The notes: generated by a model not told the origin, from the sequence alone. 64,000 nucleotides of DNA from Misgurnus anguillicaudatus (GCF_027580225.2 NC_073340.2:34057001-34121000); one strand, 5' to 3'. Positions 1 through 13,850 are shown, numbered from the stretch's first letter. Program-made: numbers and translations.

Positions 1-115
1 TATATATTTTTAGAAGAACATTTTCCTGGAAGACATTTTGTGAAACTTTGTGAAAATCACAAAAAAATGCTGGGGGGCAACTTTAAAAAAAAAGGCTGAG
101 GGGGGAATGAGTTAA
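1..115 (+). repeat. 3' end of a TTAA-flanked repeat element
   Basis: Matches the right end of the element at 16539-17519 (gaagaacattt, cattttgtgaaact, aatgctgg, gggaatgag), ending at TTAA 112-115. The left part lies outside the window. Confidence 0.7.
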
Positions 116-1036
116 GTGTGTTTAAGCCACATTATACTTACATTAATGCATTTGTCAGATGCTATTATCTAAAGCTATACATTTTTCCTTTTTTATCAGT
201 ATGTGTGTTCTCTGGGAATCCAACCCTTGAACTTTGCATTGCCAGCACAATGTTGTAACAATTGTGCCTTTAAAAACTCGGTAAACGGGTTTCATTTTTT
301 TATGTCGAGAATATTATATACACATCACACACAGTCATTTATTGCCATTTTACAATGGATTTTATGTGGTCAAACCGAATCCGGAGATAAGATTCAGAAA
401 TATATGTTCAATAAATTACCCCACAATCCGTAACGGGCGTGTATACCAAAGTGTTTAAACAGGGCTGAAAACGGCAGGTGGACGCCAACTATAGCTTTTT
501 TCAGCTAAGCATTTTGGGTGCTATGATACTTCTGCTTGGTTTTCAGTCGTTGAACGATGCATCGGTTGGTTGTTGTGATATTTGTCCCGCCCCTCCTCCA
601 CTGTGATTGGATGGCCAAGTGAGAAGTGACATTTTTCAACTCTCTGCACAAAGAGCTGAGAGCGGAAAAATGCCCAAAACCCGCCAGCTGCTGGCTTTTT
701 TGAGAAGCGCTGCACTTCCATTGGAAACAATTGAAAACTCTTTGATGTGCACGTTACCTTAAAGCTGCAATATGTACCTTTTTTGGTTAAAAATAAATAA
801 TGAATAAATCAGTTATTGAGCAAATACATAAAATTGCGCTCAAAGCGTTTTTTCTTTTTTTTTTATTAATTTTAACCCAATTCACAATTGTAAGTTTCTG
901 ATAATGATTTTTAATTTGAAATGTCAGTTTTATGTCTGGGTTCCATGTGTGCATTGTACTGGCAACGCAAAGTTGACAGGTTTGATTTCCAAAAATCACA
1001 CATACTTATTAAAAAGGAAAAAACAATAGTTTAAAT
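116..1036. other. Intergenic, nothing recognised
   Basis: AT-rich sequence with short spurious frames only. Confidence 0.5.
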
Positions 1037-1037
1037 A

Positions 1038-1100
1038 TGCTGTAAGTCGCTTTGGATAAAAGCATCTGCCAAATGCATTACTGAAAATATAAATGTAAAT
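1038..1100 (+). repeat. SINE 3' tail fragment
   Basis: Contains gtcgctttggataaaagc followed by atctgccaaatgcatt and an aaatgtaaat tail, the common 3' tail of tRNA-derived teleost SINEs. Other copies are near 15000, 18100, 45550 and 58080. Confidence 0.65.
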
Positions 1101-1122
1101 TTGACTTCAACACATGTAATAA

Positions 1123-2175
1123 TAGGGGTGCGCAGGGCAAAAACTAACGCAGGGTAAGTTGTAACACGGACTGTTTACATTGTTGAGCGATTTGATTTTC
1201 TCGTATTGTTGCAAATTTATGGAAATGTATAATGTTTTTCCAGAGAGTTATTGATGAACGAGTGTTTTGGTGGCATGTAAGTAAATTTTTCATCATATGT
1301 TTTTTTTTTTTTTCTGAGTTGGGTGTGTAAGATATACCAAAACCAATGTTATGTCATATTAATCAATGTCTTATTGACTAAAACATAGCATCGTTTTGAA
1401 ATATGTCTGCAGCTCTTAGCAACTTTTTTTGGTGGGCTTAAAAATATTTTCACACAATGGGGTTAATTGTAATGCTGTGTTACCCCTCAGCACTTATGAT
1501 ATAAAAAAAAACACTAATGTTAACATAATTCGTGCCGTTGTTTTAAATAGGCTACACACAAATGTTTGCTGGCTGCCAACAAAATAAATGTGCCTGTCTT
1601 ATCAAAAATTGTGTCAAAATGTATGTTTGTTCATATCTTTAATTTTGGTTGAATAAGGTCATATAAAATATTAAAATTTTAATGAATTGAATGGCTAAAA
1701 TCAGACTTTGATTCTTATTATCTCAGAATTTGATTTTGAGACTTTAGTATGGTTTTTACAGACTGAGTCACATATAAAAAAAAACATTTTTTGTCATAAT
1801 TGTGCTGCGTTTTCTCATATTTAGACATTTGTATCCATTTTTAATTGAACTATGGTTAGATGAGGGATGAATAGTGTAGATACCAGTCTATTATAGACAG
1901 ATATATAAACAATATCCACTTCAAGTATATATACAAAATTAACCCCCTGCCCATTACAATTAACCCCACCTGTGGGGTAAGTTGTAACGTTTGCACTTCT
2001 GTCACGTTTGGTGTAGTTGTCCAAGAATGGTAAGTACTAGAAACAAATTTCAAATGGTCATTTGCAGTAGAGATGTGTGTGTTGCTTGTGTAAAAATATA
2101 ATTAATCAAACTCAAATATTTTTTGAATGATTGAGCCAAAATCAAAAAGTGTTAGGTTGTGCCCTGCTCTCCCTA
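1123..2175. mobile_element. 1.05-kb DNA transposon with about 27-bp imperfect TIRs, non-autonomous
   Basis: Left end TAGGGGTGCGCAGGGCAAAA and right end, reverse-complemented, TAGGGAGAGCAGGGCACAAC, each followed by CTAAC. No transposase frame remains. An isolated similar terminus (gtaggggagagtgggacaca) occurs at about 26693. The superfamily was not determined and no target duplication was seen. Confidence 0.55.
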
Positions 2176-2562
2176 AAGTAACCTAAAAAGTTTGTGTTTC
2201 AAACAGAGATGGTGATAAAAGAAGAAAAAAGTTAAAACCATTTCTGTGTTAACTAAACTAAAAAATTTAAAGTTTCCAAAGAAGGCTATAAACTTTCCAT
2301 TTCTGCACACAAAAGCAGCAAAAAGAAGATAAAACATTATAATAGAGACGAGAGAGATACAGCCATCATGAAAAAGCAAAGCGAGTATTCTCCTGGTGAT
2401 TCCCAATAAAATCCTCAAAATGGAAAAACGCTGCAAAACATCACTTAAAGGTAAGCATGTTCAGCATTTACTGGACTCTGATTTGGTTTGCTATAAGATG
2501 TAAGAGCGAGCGGAGAGTACCGCCGGGACACAGATTTTCCGCTCAGTCTCATTTGACAACAT

Positions 2563-2939
2563 TTAGCGTTTGAGCGGGACGGTGCGCTGCCCGGTCTCCT
2601 GATCAAATATTGGACATCTCTGTTCTCCAGGAGAATAAGCAGGGAAATATGCTCTCACTTTGCCAGACGTGTATATTTTCTGAAGGCTCTCTCTGAAAGT
2701 ACTCTTAGATGTAGTCAAGTCCGAACAGGAGGGGGCCGAGATGGGAACGGTCCGCATCACAGGCGCCCGGGGAATGCGGTGAGACTCCGAAACAGCATTC
2801 AGCACTTTACTGACCTTCGGACCGCCTTTTCTTTTTCTGGTAAACGTCCTTGTTGAGTTAATATTCTTTTTAAGTCGTTTTCAAACAATTTTCTGTTCTC
2901 TGGGGAGGTGGCCAAGGGATTGGCGAGAACTTTGACCAT
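2563..2939 (-). pseudogene. Unrecognised 125-codon reading frame broken by one frameshift
   Basis: From the ATG at 2939 one frame reads MVKVLANPLATSPENRKLFE and on through LKRILTQQGRLPEKEKAVRR. It then meets a stop, while a second frame continues as VLNAVSESHRIPRAP, KSTFRESLQKIYTSGKVRAY and FDQETGQRTVPLKR to a TAA at 2563-2565. One extra base in the short A-run near 2813-2816 would join them into 125 residues. The composition (charged, balanced, about 50% GC in an AT-rich background) looks like real protein. I do not recognise the family. It could be a retrocopy, a transposon protein, an unannotated single-exon gene, or a real gene with an assembly indel. An in-frame stop lies just upstream of the ATG, so this start is plausible if unspliced. 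Confidence 0.35.
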
Positions 2940-4451
2940 ATTTACATCTCAGGCCTCGCACATTTCGATCTGGAATTGAAGTAAATTCAATTTAACTGAA
3001 CCAAATTCTGGTGTTTTGCTGGACAAGTGTTGGGACACTGAGCATGAAGTAAAATGCTTCCTGAAAACTGTCACATTAAATCTGTGCAGATATGAAACGT
3101 TATGAAATGTGGGATATTTAGGAGTTAAAAGTCTAAAGCACAACTTTTCTTCAGCTGTGATAAACACAGGTCTACGTGGGACTATTAGATTAATAGTGTG
3201 AATGTGAGCGGGTACTGCGGTTAAACTTTTGGGAATTGCCGTCGGTTAAAAATAAATGCGGCAGTCAGATAGTGAATATTAAACTTTGATTAAATTAGAG
3301 ATGCCTCAAAACAAAGGATGAAAAAAAGTAGCGGGAACGGCTTGGTGAGCCAAGACTTTAAACTATTCAACAGCATAACAGAAAGCAGAGTTTAGCGCTT
3401 TACTTTTCACAACATCATGCAATAATATTTTGTTTGATTGAAGTTGGTCACGTGTATGTGAATCGACTATTCTAGCTGCAACAAATTAAGAGCCCACAAT
3501 TCAACAACATTTACCCAACAAACACCAAAAAGACTTTAACCAAAACATAACAACATCCTAAAGGCCTGGTCATCCCGATAACAACTATAATTATAAAGTT
3601 TTAAAAATTGTTGACACCATTGTTGAGCTAGAGCAATACCGATGCAGAAGAACAATATTATTGCGATTTTTTTCAAGGTGCAGAACAATAAAACTTTAAC
3701 AGCCAATTAAAATCCATTCAAATTTACAGTTTTTCTCAGTCGCTTTGTAGCTTTTCTTAGATCAGAAATGAATTTTTCAAAACACTTTTTTCAACCTCCA
3801 CATTATCAAGTCAGTAAACATAATAAACATAAAAGCAAATTCTCATTGTTTTGGACAAATTGCAAATGCTTTAATACAATCATGCCGTTGATTATAATTG
3901 TCTCCTGTTTGCATACATATGTCATATTCATCAAAATACATTATACTGGTTTCTGTTGAATAGTCTTACACCCCAAAACATTTAGGAATTAGTTTATCGC
4001 ATAAGTCATGGCATGCAGAATGGTCGACCTTTTTGTCATAATCTATTTTTCTATTTTATTTCATGTTTTTTTGTAGACTTTTGTAAATGTGAACTGAATT
4101 GATAAATTGCTGAAGGGAATGAACGTGTGAGTGTTGGATGATGGTATAATTGACTTCGGTCCTTTGAATTATTCAAAAATATTTTCTAATTTTCTTATAA
4201 ATAAATGGTATTCCTTACTTATGACACCTATTTCCATGTCTCCGTAACTTTCATCTTGCTTAAAAACACACAGTTTAGGTTACTTTACCATTACTTTCTT
4301 CATTTGTCATGAAAGCAAAGCATTCTGGGAACTCATTCCTCTGCATAGTTTCAGTTAGTCAACAAAAATCATTGATTGTCTAAACACCAATTAATTAAGT
4401 AAATTAAATAATTCATCTTATTTAAGTAAACTAAGCAACCAAGCAAATATC
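2940..4451. other. Intergenic, nothing recognised
   Basis: AT-rich with no coding, RNA or repeat signature that I can support. Confidence 0.5.
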
Positions 4452-4455
4452 TTAA

Positions 4456-4606
4456 AGGTGTAGCGGAGGATTTTCTCGAATTTAAAAAAAGAACCGCCTT
4501 CTCCACTTTTAAAAAAAATGCAATTGCGCAACACTCCTGATTGACAACTAGGAAGACCAATAGTCTTGATGATCCACCCAGAAAAAGAAAATCCCCCACA
4601 ATACCT
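4456..4606. mobile_element. 151-bp MITE flanked by TTAA
   Basis: Left TTAA-AGGTGTAGCGGAGGATTT and right end, reverse-complemented, AGGTATTGTGGGGGATTTT. TTAA duplicates lie at 4452-4455 and 4607-4610. Fits piggyBac/Kolobok-type target choice. Confidence 0.6.
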
Positions 4607-4610
4607 TTAA

Positions 4611-7600
4611 CCTGATAAGGAACACTGTGCCGTACACGGTACACCCCCTCCATTGCACGTGAGGCTGCATTACGTCATTGTAACTTTGAAGCATTAAATA
4701 TTCCAAATATACAGTCATGCGGCACATCGTTGTAAAGCTTAGACTTTCGGGATTCCATTAAGCGCACACACAAAGCATAATATGATTTTTAGCAGTCATA
4801 AAACTGTAATCTAGTTGTTAGTTACCTGAACCGGGCGGCGCCGATTTAGGATATTTACTTACCTTCAAAATCTTCCCTTTATCCGCTTCGGTGAAATTGT
4901 CCAAAACAAATTGTTCATAAATCCCCAAAAGTCCAAGGAAATGGAATATCCAAGCCTTTTAATACAAAACGATTTGTTCATCTCACAATCTTGACGTTTC
5001 TGATCGATTTACGATATAAATACTGTATACAACTAGTTCACTAACGGACATTCGTTAGAATCTTACTTTTCATTCACGATTTATAATGAATATATTCGGA
5101 TGCTACGTTTATTGTGCAACGTCTGAGGAACAAATACACCCCCTTGTGGAATTTCAGCCGTTCCATAAAAGGCTACGCAAAACGAACAACCTTCTTTTTT
5201 TTCTACTTTATTTTTTGTGTAAAATATGATTTATTTAATATCACAATGTGTGTAACTTTCTTACAAAAAAGTAAAGGTGTAAAGGTGAATTCTGTCCAAT
5301 CTCTTGCAATCAACATTTGACACAAATGAGTATGAGTAACTTCATACTGTTGAAATTGAAAAGTGCAGCCATGTTTATTTACAATCATCATCAAAACTGT
5401 AGAAATGTGTAAGTTCACATATATAAAAAATTAAATTTGAAGTTCTCTGAATGACTAATTCGTTTTTGAAAACGAATCCGCATATATAATTAAGTTTGGA
5501 CAGTTTACTGTATAGTTTAGTGTAAAATGACGAAGTTTGGCCAAGCTGCTCCGGCGCGGGTACAGAATTTGCAGTGTTGCCAGATCCCATTGTTAAAAAT
5601 CCTCTTTAGATGTAGTGTTTTAGCAATTAATGTGACACTTTGACATTATCTATAAAGTGATTGTTAGGTGCAGGTTAGTATTAGCGATTTCTCTGATTTA
5701 TTTCTGAAATACAAGGTTGGGACGAACTTTGTTTTTATGCCAATTATTTTTGCTTATTTTTTGTACTAATATCTGGCAACATGGAAACTGAAAGTTATCA
5801 AATAAGACGCATCATTCAGCGCGAGCAGGTTATTGCTAATACTACATTCAGTAAGATAAAAGCAGTAATCATCATAATTGTGTCTGTAAGAGTATCAACG
5901 TATCATCAAAACTATCGAAAAACATAAAATAACTCTGCTGCAAAGATGTAGAAGAATTGGGTTTAAATAAAATATGCCAAATATGTTAAAACGCGTAGCG
6001 TAAAACGGTAAAGCTAATCTCAACAAAACATAAGCATTAAGAATGATGTTATTTAATTTAATTTAGAAGTTAACCTTTAACAAAGTCATGCGGAAAACAA
6101 TAAGAGCACTAAACAAGTTCTTGTTTAAAATCTTGTAACGTTTTTGTTATATAATATTGCTTATTAAAATGATTACAAAAATAAACATTGTTGCATGAAA
6201 AAGTAATAAATAATCTAGCAGTCCCAGTCCATCCCCCAAAACAGAGAGTATACCCAAAGTGTAAAAAGGTTAAGACAGAGAATATTTTAGATCCCAGGTA
6301 AAAATAAAGTATGCTTCAATCTACTTAAACCACTTAAATATGTACAATGCTATGTACAAATATACTTATTAAAAGTAAAGTTCAACTTGAGCAGTACTTC
6401 AGTTTACCTGAAAAAGTAAGAATACCAACTAGATTTTTATTTAAATAAATGATGTCTTAAAACTTAGATGTTCTTCACTTAATTTTAAGAAGTATTGTTA
6501 TATATAAGCCACAAAACGAGTGCACGAAAATAGCACATTTACTAAGTGTACTTAAAAAGTGTATTTTATGTATGTGTACTTTTTTCACTAGGGAAAGCAT
6601 TTGTTAACTCTTAACACCCCACCCTGCACCTCAGTAATTTTCAAACCCTGGCTACGGCCATGCACGCATTATTTTGAAAATTTTAAAATGATTTGAGAGC
6701 GACTGAGAAAAACTGTAAATGTGAAACTGCAGTGCTTGAGTCTAGAATAGACAAAGTTATCATCCATTGTGGTGGACACTAACACAGTTATCCTTAAAGT
6801 TACAGTATCTCTAACATTACCACGTATGGCGTTAACAGGCCTAACATCCAGCAAATCACATAGTGACACCTGGGCAACCCCTTGTAGCACCCTAGCACTT
6901 TGCTACAAGTTTGGCCACTTTCTTCAGAAAATATACAGATGATCCTCAAACAAGAAATAAACGTGATGTTCTCAGATTGAAGCAATCGTCCTAGCATTGG
7001 TCACACTGTTGTGTGTCTTTAATGGATGTATATCTGAGTGTGTTTACTCCCCAGAGAGCCGACACAGAGCACATCCACTTATCAGGGCTATTACTGAGGA
7101 CACACAGAGAGTGAGAGAGAGCGTTTAGCTCCTTATCTCTGTCACACTCGTCTTCAATCACCTTCACTGGCTGAAGGTTTAACTCTGAGCATCGCTGCTT
7201 AGCTCCTGGCTTTCATCAAGTCTGGATCATCTCTCTCGTTTTTATCCAGGGTCAAGCGGTCCATGTTTGAGTTTCTGTTCCTTGACTTGTTCGAGATCTA
7301 CGACTTGCCTCTTCGTACAACACACATACACAAACATACAATCTTCTCTCTCTCTTGAAAACAGAGCTGTTAGGATTACGACTGTAATTATTTCTAATCT
7401 CTGTCACTCCTGTGATGGGATAATCCTACATTAGCAGGCCACTTTTAAGAGCAATGTTTTTATTGGCTGCGTCCAGATAAAACCGAGCTGTGTTAGAGTC
7501 TTTTCGGGCCAAGCGGCCGGTGTCATTGCATGGTCGTCCTGGTAGTCCTGTATTTGTCAGCTACATCATTGATTATCAATATTTCATTACAGCGCACAGA

Positions 7601-8920
7601 TATTACCCTGACCCCATCTGAACCAGACTGAAAGGAAGAGACAGAGCGAGTGAGAGAAACAAATACGATTTTCTAACACCCCTTGCTTTTTTGCAATAAA
7701 GTGATTCACATTTTTATTCAATAAGAAAATCAAACAAAGAAGTGAAAACTGTGCAAACCAAAAATCCTGTTTAACTATTTCTTTAAGAATATTTAGGGTT
7801 CTTGTTGTGCTCTGTGGATGATATCTGTGGACTTTATTTTTTGTTGACAAATAATTTTGAGTCCAAAACCAAGCACTTTATTGCAACCCAGTCTTACAAC
7901 AGTTTGTGAGATGGTCATTAAATTTGAATCTTGATTCTTGTTCATGGACACAAATGTGTTACACATTAATTTATTATAAATTCTGTGAAGTTAAACCTCA
8001 GACAAATAAGGCTACTAACCAACAGTATAATCGCAGCTAACAAAGAGAAGTCCTAAGAACAATCTGCCAACATAAAACGTGTCCAGTTTTCTTGATGTTC
8101 TAAGAACGTTTTTGGGTTGTCTGAACGTTAGAGGAATTTTATATTCTATCATTTTCAAACGTCATGACGTCATGTCATGTTTCAATGTTCACACAATGTT
8201 TAAAACAAGTGGTTTTTTTTATGATTTTAGTATTTTCAAACTGTTATAGAACATTATTTCTGAATATTCAGTAAAAAATATTGCTGTATAAAACACAATT
8301 CACTTATTAGGATTAGTTGTTGATGTTTTGTTTCACCATTATGGTGATTAGTGTTTGTTTTAGTTGGACTCTTGACCCTTGAGTTTTTGCTTGCTAGCTT
8401 TTCCCTGGTTGCTTTAACTGTGTGTGTATAAAACACATTTTTAATGGTAATATGAAGTTAGTGGTGCAATTCTGTGGTGTTTGATATATAATGGTAAAAA
8501 TAATCATATAATTAATTGATTTACTCATCAAAAGTTTCTTTTCTGTCAATAATCTCTATGAGATACAGCACTCTCGCAGCAATTTGTGATTAAGGAGTTT
8601 AAGTAACATTGGACAAAAATTAGCCGCTGCTTATTTGAGACATACAAACATTAAGAATCAGAGTATAAATCTCCATGGTGACAAATATAATTGTAAAAAG
8701 TTCATTATTTATCTTCACATTACTATAACAAATGTGTTTTATACACACAAAGTAATGCAACCATGGAAAAACTACCAAGCAAAACTTAAGGGTCAAGAGT
8801 CCAACTAAAACAAACACTGATCGCCATCATTGTGCCTTTTAATGAAACAAATCATCAACATCTAAACCTAATAAGTGAATTGTGTTTTTAACATTGAAAT
8901 AATGTAGAAAACACAGTGGT
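4611..8920. other. Intergenic, largely featureless
   Basis: AT-rich. A more mixed-composition patch at about 7040-7330 (protein-free, GA/CT rich) could be unique or regulatory sequence. Nothing firmer can be said. Confidence 0.45.
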
Positions 8921-8922
8921 TA

Positions 8923-9703
8923 CACTGCAAAAAAGAAATGACTTTCTAACTTAACATTTTTGTCTTGGTCTTTTGTTTTCAGTACAAATATCTACAAATT
9001 CGTAAATAAAGATGTATTTTCTTGATTAGCAAAATGGCCTAAGAAAATAAGTCTAGTTTTTAGACAAAAATATACAATTTAAATGAATTTGTGCTTAAAA
9101 CTAAAATATCTGCCAATGGGGTGAGAAAAAAATCTTGAAATAAGATTTCTTTTTTCTTAAACACTTCTTAAATACATTCAATCTAAAAACTAGACTTATT
9201 TTCCTAGGTCATTTTGCATCTTAATTTAAGACTTTTTAGATATTTATACTGAAAACAAGACAAAAATACTAAGTTGGAAAGTCATTTTCAAGAAAACATT
9301 TTCTTAGTATTTTTGTCTTGTTTTCAGTAAAAATTAAGATGTTTTTTCTTGATGAGCAAAACGACCCAAGAAAATAAGTCACATTTTTAGACCAAAAATA
9401 TCAAATTTAATTGATTTTGTGCATAAAACAAGCAAAAAATCTGCCAATGGGGTAAGCAAAAAAAATCTTGAACATTTCTTAAACACTAAATTCAAGAAAA
9501 ATTAGCTTACCCCATTTTTTGGCTTGTTTTATGCACAAAATCACTTAAATTTAATATCTTTGGTCTAAAAACTAGATTTATTTTCTTGGGTTGTTTTGCT
9601 CATCAAGAAAAATCATCTTAATTTAAGAATTTTTAGATATTTTTACTGAAAACAAGACAAAAATACTAAGAATTTTTTTCTTGACAATAATTTTTTTGCA
9701 CTG
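8923..9703. mobile_element. Two fused palindromic (fold-back) MITEs flanked by TA
   Basis: The left half (to about 9285) is one palindrome with atgactttct and gcaaaatggcctaag motifs. The right half is a related palindrome with gcaaaacgacccaag. The outer ends are CACTGCAAAA and, reversed, CAGTGCAAAA, each next to TA (8921-8922 and 9704-9705). The inner termini are missing at the join. Relatives lie at 40048-41609, 44116-44591 and 59150-59627. Confidence 0.7.
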
Positions 9704-9705
9704 TA

Positions 9706-11098
9706 CTTTCAATGTGCACTTTAACGTGTTTTCTGTCTTGCCTTGTTATAGACCATAATGTAAATGCATTACTATAAACATGGTTTTTGGTTGTTTTTAC
9801 AAACTGGATGACAATTATTCTATGTAGTAATCAAATGAGCTTACCTTGAACTTCTTTAACAGCACACATCAGCAAGAACAACACAGGAAGCACACGGACA
9901 CTTTCTGTTTGTGTGCAGTCTTCCTCACGTCATCTGCTCTTCATCAGCTAACCACAGAAAACATCACCTGTCAACACATAAAAACCAGTGAGACACTGTC
10001 AAAATAATCACAAATTATAAAAACATGAACAAAAAAGTTCCTGGCATTTATTTAAAAAAAAAAACTATTTTTTAAAGCTTCACTTTGTGGTCTTGGCACA
10101 GGTTCGCACTGGGGTTTTATTTTGATTTAATCACCGTCTGAATGTAGATTATGCTTTAGTTGCTTAGATGATCCTGAATTTTCATAAATATAAAGCAGTT
10201 AGAGATCTCCATGTCTACTAAATCTATATGTAAGGCATTTTAAACAGGACTCACATGGGCCGGTCGGGCCCCACCTCTCAACGGGCCCTTTTGACATCTC
10301 GAGCAAATGATGATCATGCCAGCCTCTAATTAAAGCTTAGAGTCAGTGGTTCGTCCAGCCTTGATGTCCGAATGACCAAACGTGGACCATCACACCCCCC
10401 TCCATATCAACACGCCTTGGCAACCGGTCGGCGCTGTTACCCAGCCTCGAGCCCGCTGTTCTGAGGGAGCAGACGGGATCGGGGTTGATCAAAAGCGGGC
10501 GAGAGGGTGTTTGGAAAGGCGGAGAGCGGCCTGGAAGGGGGCAAGCGTGGGGGATAACAGGCCGGGCGGGAGAGCGGTGACGCCCTGCGGTTCTCGACGG
10601 CGGTCGGTCTCTGATGGTCACAGTCAGGGCTGTCGGTAGGGGTGACCGTAACCACGGGTTTCAGATCTAGATCTGCAGCCGCCATCAAAGAACGAGACGA
10701 GCCTGCTGAGAGAGGCATCAGTGTGATTATACTGATGAGACAGGAGGAAGAAACTCAGAGAGGACACACATGGGGAAGAGTGACATGTATTTGTGATGGT
10801 GAGCTTTGCATGTCCCGACAGTAACAGTAAAGGAAGTGATGTCACATCTACAGGGATCATGCTTAACATATTCATAAACATAACATATTCTTATTCATCA
10901 TATCAGGACGGGTTAGCTCACATAAAATTAATGAATAATTAAGAAAATTATTTACTTACCCAAAATCAGCTTTGATATCACCACAATGTTCACACCATTT
11001 TGGAAAAAAGAAAAAAATATGCTTTACTTGGCAGACAATGATTGTAATATAAATTCATGTTCATTACGTGGACAAAGTACAGATGTAAACACTCCTAC
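9706..11098. other. Intergenic; GC-rich, CpG-containing patch at 10260-10720
   Basis: The patch has small frames on both strands but none resembles a protein. It could be a CpG-rich regulatory or conserved non-coding region. The rest is AT-rich. Confidence 0.4.
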
Positions 11099-12062
11099 AC
11101 ACTCTTATAGTAAGTTTGTATTGTAGACATAGTTGAGAGCTGCATAAGATAGATAGACAGACAAACAAAAAGACAGACAGCATAGACATGTAAATAGAAT
11201 GACAGACAGACAGACAGGTAAATAGATCGAAAATAGACAGGCATACATATTGTAAAAACGATGGATAGACAGAAAGGTAGACAGACAGGTAGGTTGACAG
11301 ATATACTGACAGGTGGAAAGACAGATAAACAGACAGACAGACAGACAGAAAGACAGATACTGTGGACAGACGGACGGACGGGTGGACAGATAGATAGATA
11401 GATAATGTATAGGTAGACAGACAATACAGACAGACAGACAGATAGATGATAGATACACAGACAGACAGACACTGTAGACAGACAGACAATATAGAGACAA
11501 ACAGACAGATGAAAGATAGACATACAGATACTGTAGACAGACAGATACTGTAGATAGACAGACACTGTAAACAGAAGGACAGATAATGTAGACACACAGA
11601 CAAACAGACAGACAATATAGAGACAGACATGATATGTAGATAGACAGATACTGTAGACAGACAGACAGACCGATTATAGATAGATGGATAGACAGACCGA
11701 CCGATGATAGATAGACAGACAAGATAGAGACAGACAGATGATAGACAAACAGATACTGTAGACAGGCAGACAGTTATTGTAGACAGACAGACATTGTACA
11801 CAGACAGACATTGTAGATAGATAGACAGACAGATACTGTAGACAGACAGACAGACAGCCAACATAAAGACAGACAGCCAGACAGATGATAGATAGACAAA
11901 CAAACAGATACTGTAGACAGACAGACACTGTAGACAGACAGACACTGTAGACAGAATGACAGATACTGTAGACAGATAGACAGACCAATTATAGATAGTT
12001 AGACAGACAGACTGGTGATAGATAGACAGCCAGCCAGACAAACATTGTAGATAGATAGACAG
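11099..12062. repeat. GATA/GACA simple-sequence satellite, left block
   Basis: Runs of gaca and gata interspersed with actgtagacagac spacers. Long cysteine/serine/leucine frames on the minus strand are translation of the repeat, not genes. Composition resembles Bkm-type (GATA)n/(GACA)n satellites. Shares a 52-bp block with the right part (11867-11918 versus 13876-13927). Confidence 0.95.
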
Positions 12063-13850
12063 ATAGATCACACAATCTTACTCAATAGACTAGAAAACTA
12101 TGTTGGCATCAGTGGTCAGGCGTTAGCCTGGTTCAGATCAAATCTAACCAATCGATATCACTTTGTTTATGTAAATGAGGAAGAGTCATATCACTCCCCC
12201 GTTAAATACGGCATACCTCAGGGATCAGTTTTAGGCCCTATCCTATTCTCGTTATATATGTTACCTCTAGGAGACATTATCAGGAAACATAACATAAGTT
12301 TTCACTGCTATGCGGATGATACCCAGCTTTACATCTCGTCGCATCCTAGCGAAACCCACCAGTTTTCTAAGCTAACAGACTGCATTAGTGATATTAGGGA
12401 CTGGATGGCACAAAACTTTCTTATGCTAAACTCCAATAAAACAGAGATACTTATTATTGAACCGAATCGCTACAAACATAATATGTCAGATTACAAGTTG
12501 CCCATAGATGGCTGCACGGTGGTGCCATCTTCCACGGTTAAGAATTTAGGCGTAATGTTCGACAGCAATCTATCTTTTGATAGTCATATCGCCAACATCT
12601 GCCGCACAGCATTCTTCCATCTTAGAAATATCTCAAAAATACGCCATATGCTGTCTGCATCAGACGCAGAAAAGCTTATACATGCTTTTATGACCTCTAG
12701 AATAGACTATTGTAACTCGTTACTCGGGGGATGCCATGCAAATCAGGTAAACAAGCTACAGCTGGTTCAAAAAGCCGCCGCAAGAGTGCTTACTCGATCT
12801 AAAAAGTATGACCACATCAGTCCAATTCTGGCATCTTTACACTGGCTACCAGTTAAATATCGTATACAATTTAAAATATTACTAATCACCTACAAAGCCT
12901 TAAATGACCTAGCGCCTTCGTATATTAAAGAACTACTATCAGAATACAATCCATCACGTAAACTGCGCTCACAAAATTCTGGTCACTTAATTATCCCTAG
13001 AATATCAAAAGTGTCTAAAGGTGGTAGATCCTTTTCCTACTTAGCCCCTAAGCTCTGGAATGATTTACCAAACAATGTTCGAGTATCAGACACAGTCGAT
13101 CAATTTAAATCTAAACTTAAGACATTCTTCTTTAACAAAGCATTCACATAAAATGTCCAGTAAATGTACATTTCCCGCAGTAGTTAGTTTGTCCAGAACA
13201 AAGCACTCACATACCTCATATGGGTAATATACTTATGCCGCAATAGTTAGCCTGTCTGGAACCGAGCCGACTTGAACCACTATAATGTTTGACACTTGCA
13301 TTGCATGCGAACGGCCCCTACGCTAATAGAATTCTGTTTTTCTCTCCCTGTCTCGTCCTCAACCACGAGGACCATGAGACAAACAGACCCAGTTCCGGTT
13401 GCTGTGAAGATCATTGCATCACTGATCTACTGGCTGTCCTTCAACGTGATGACCAGCCGATGCCCGACCAACGACCACCGGCTAAACCAGTTTAATTCGC
13501 TTACCCGCCTCCTATCCCTACCGTTTCTATATATATATATATATAAATATATATTAATTCCTCCCAAGGGTTTTTGTCCTTCTAGGACTTTTTCCCATTG
13601 GGTTTTTTTTCCTAGAGGGTTTTTAATCCCAGGGAGAGTCAGCCAACTTTGGCTTAATTTAGCACTTTACAGTATACGTTACTTTATTAATATGCTCGCT
13701 TGTACGGTTTAACCGCTTTCTCTACTTCTTATATTATCTATTGATTTTCTGTGTTCTCCTCTACATCTTCTCATGTAAAGCTGCTTTGCAACAATTAACA
13801 CTTGTGAAAAGCGCTATATAAATAAAATTGAATTGAAATTGAATTGAACA
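12063..13850 (+). mobile_element. 5'-truncated L2-like LINE (reverse transcriptase C-terminus and 3' UTR)
   Basis: An open frame from about 12066 to the stop near 13149 encodes the last part of a non-LTR reverse transcriptase. [20 protein letters not shown] opens the frame, followed by [18 protein letters not shown], the catalytic CYADDTQLY, and the typical C-terminal [20 protein letters not shown] and [12 protein letters not shown]. Endonuclease and early RT are missing. The 3' UTR ends with gcgctatataaataaaattg followed by ATTGAA-type short repeats, the tail style of L2/CR1-like LINEs. It interrupts the GATA/GACA satellite. The frame is intact from the truncation point, suggesting a fairly recent insertion; retrotransposition is impossible for this copy. 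Confidence 0.9.

Noticed and set aside
11064..12071. 335-residue and overlapping Cys/Ser/Leu-rich minus-strand frames
   Set aside because: They are translations of the GATA/GACA satellite in several frames, with no protein signature.
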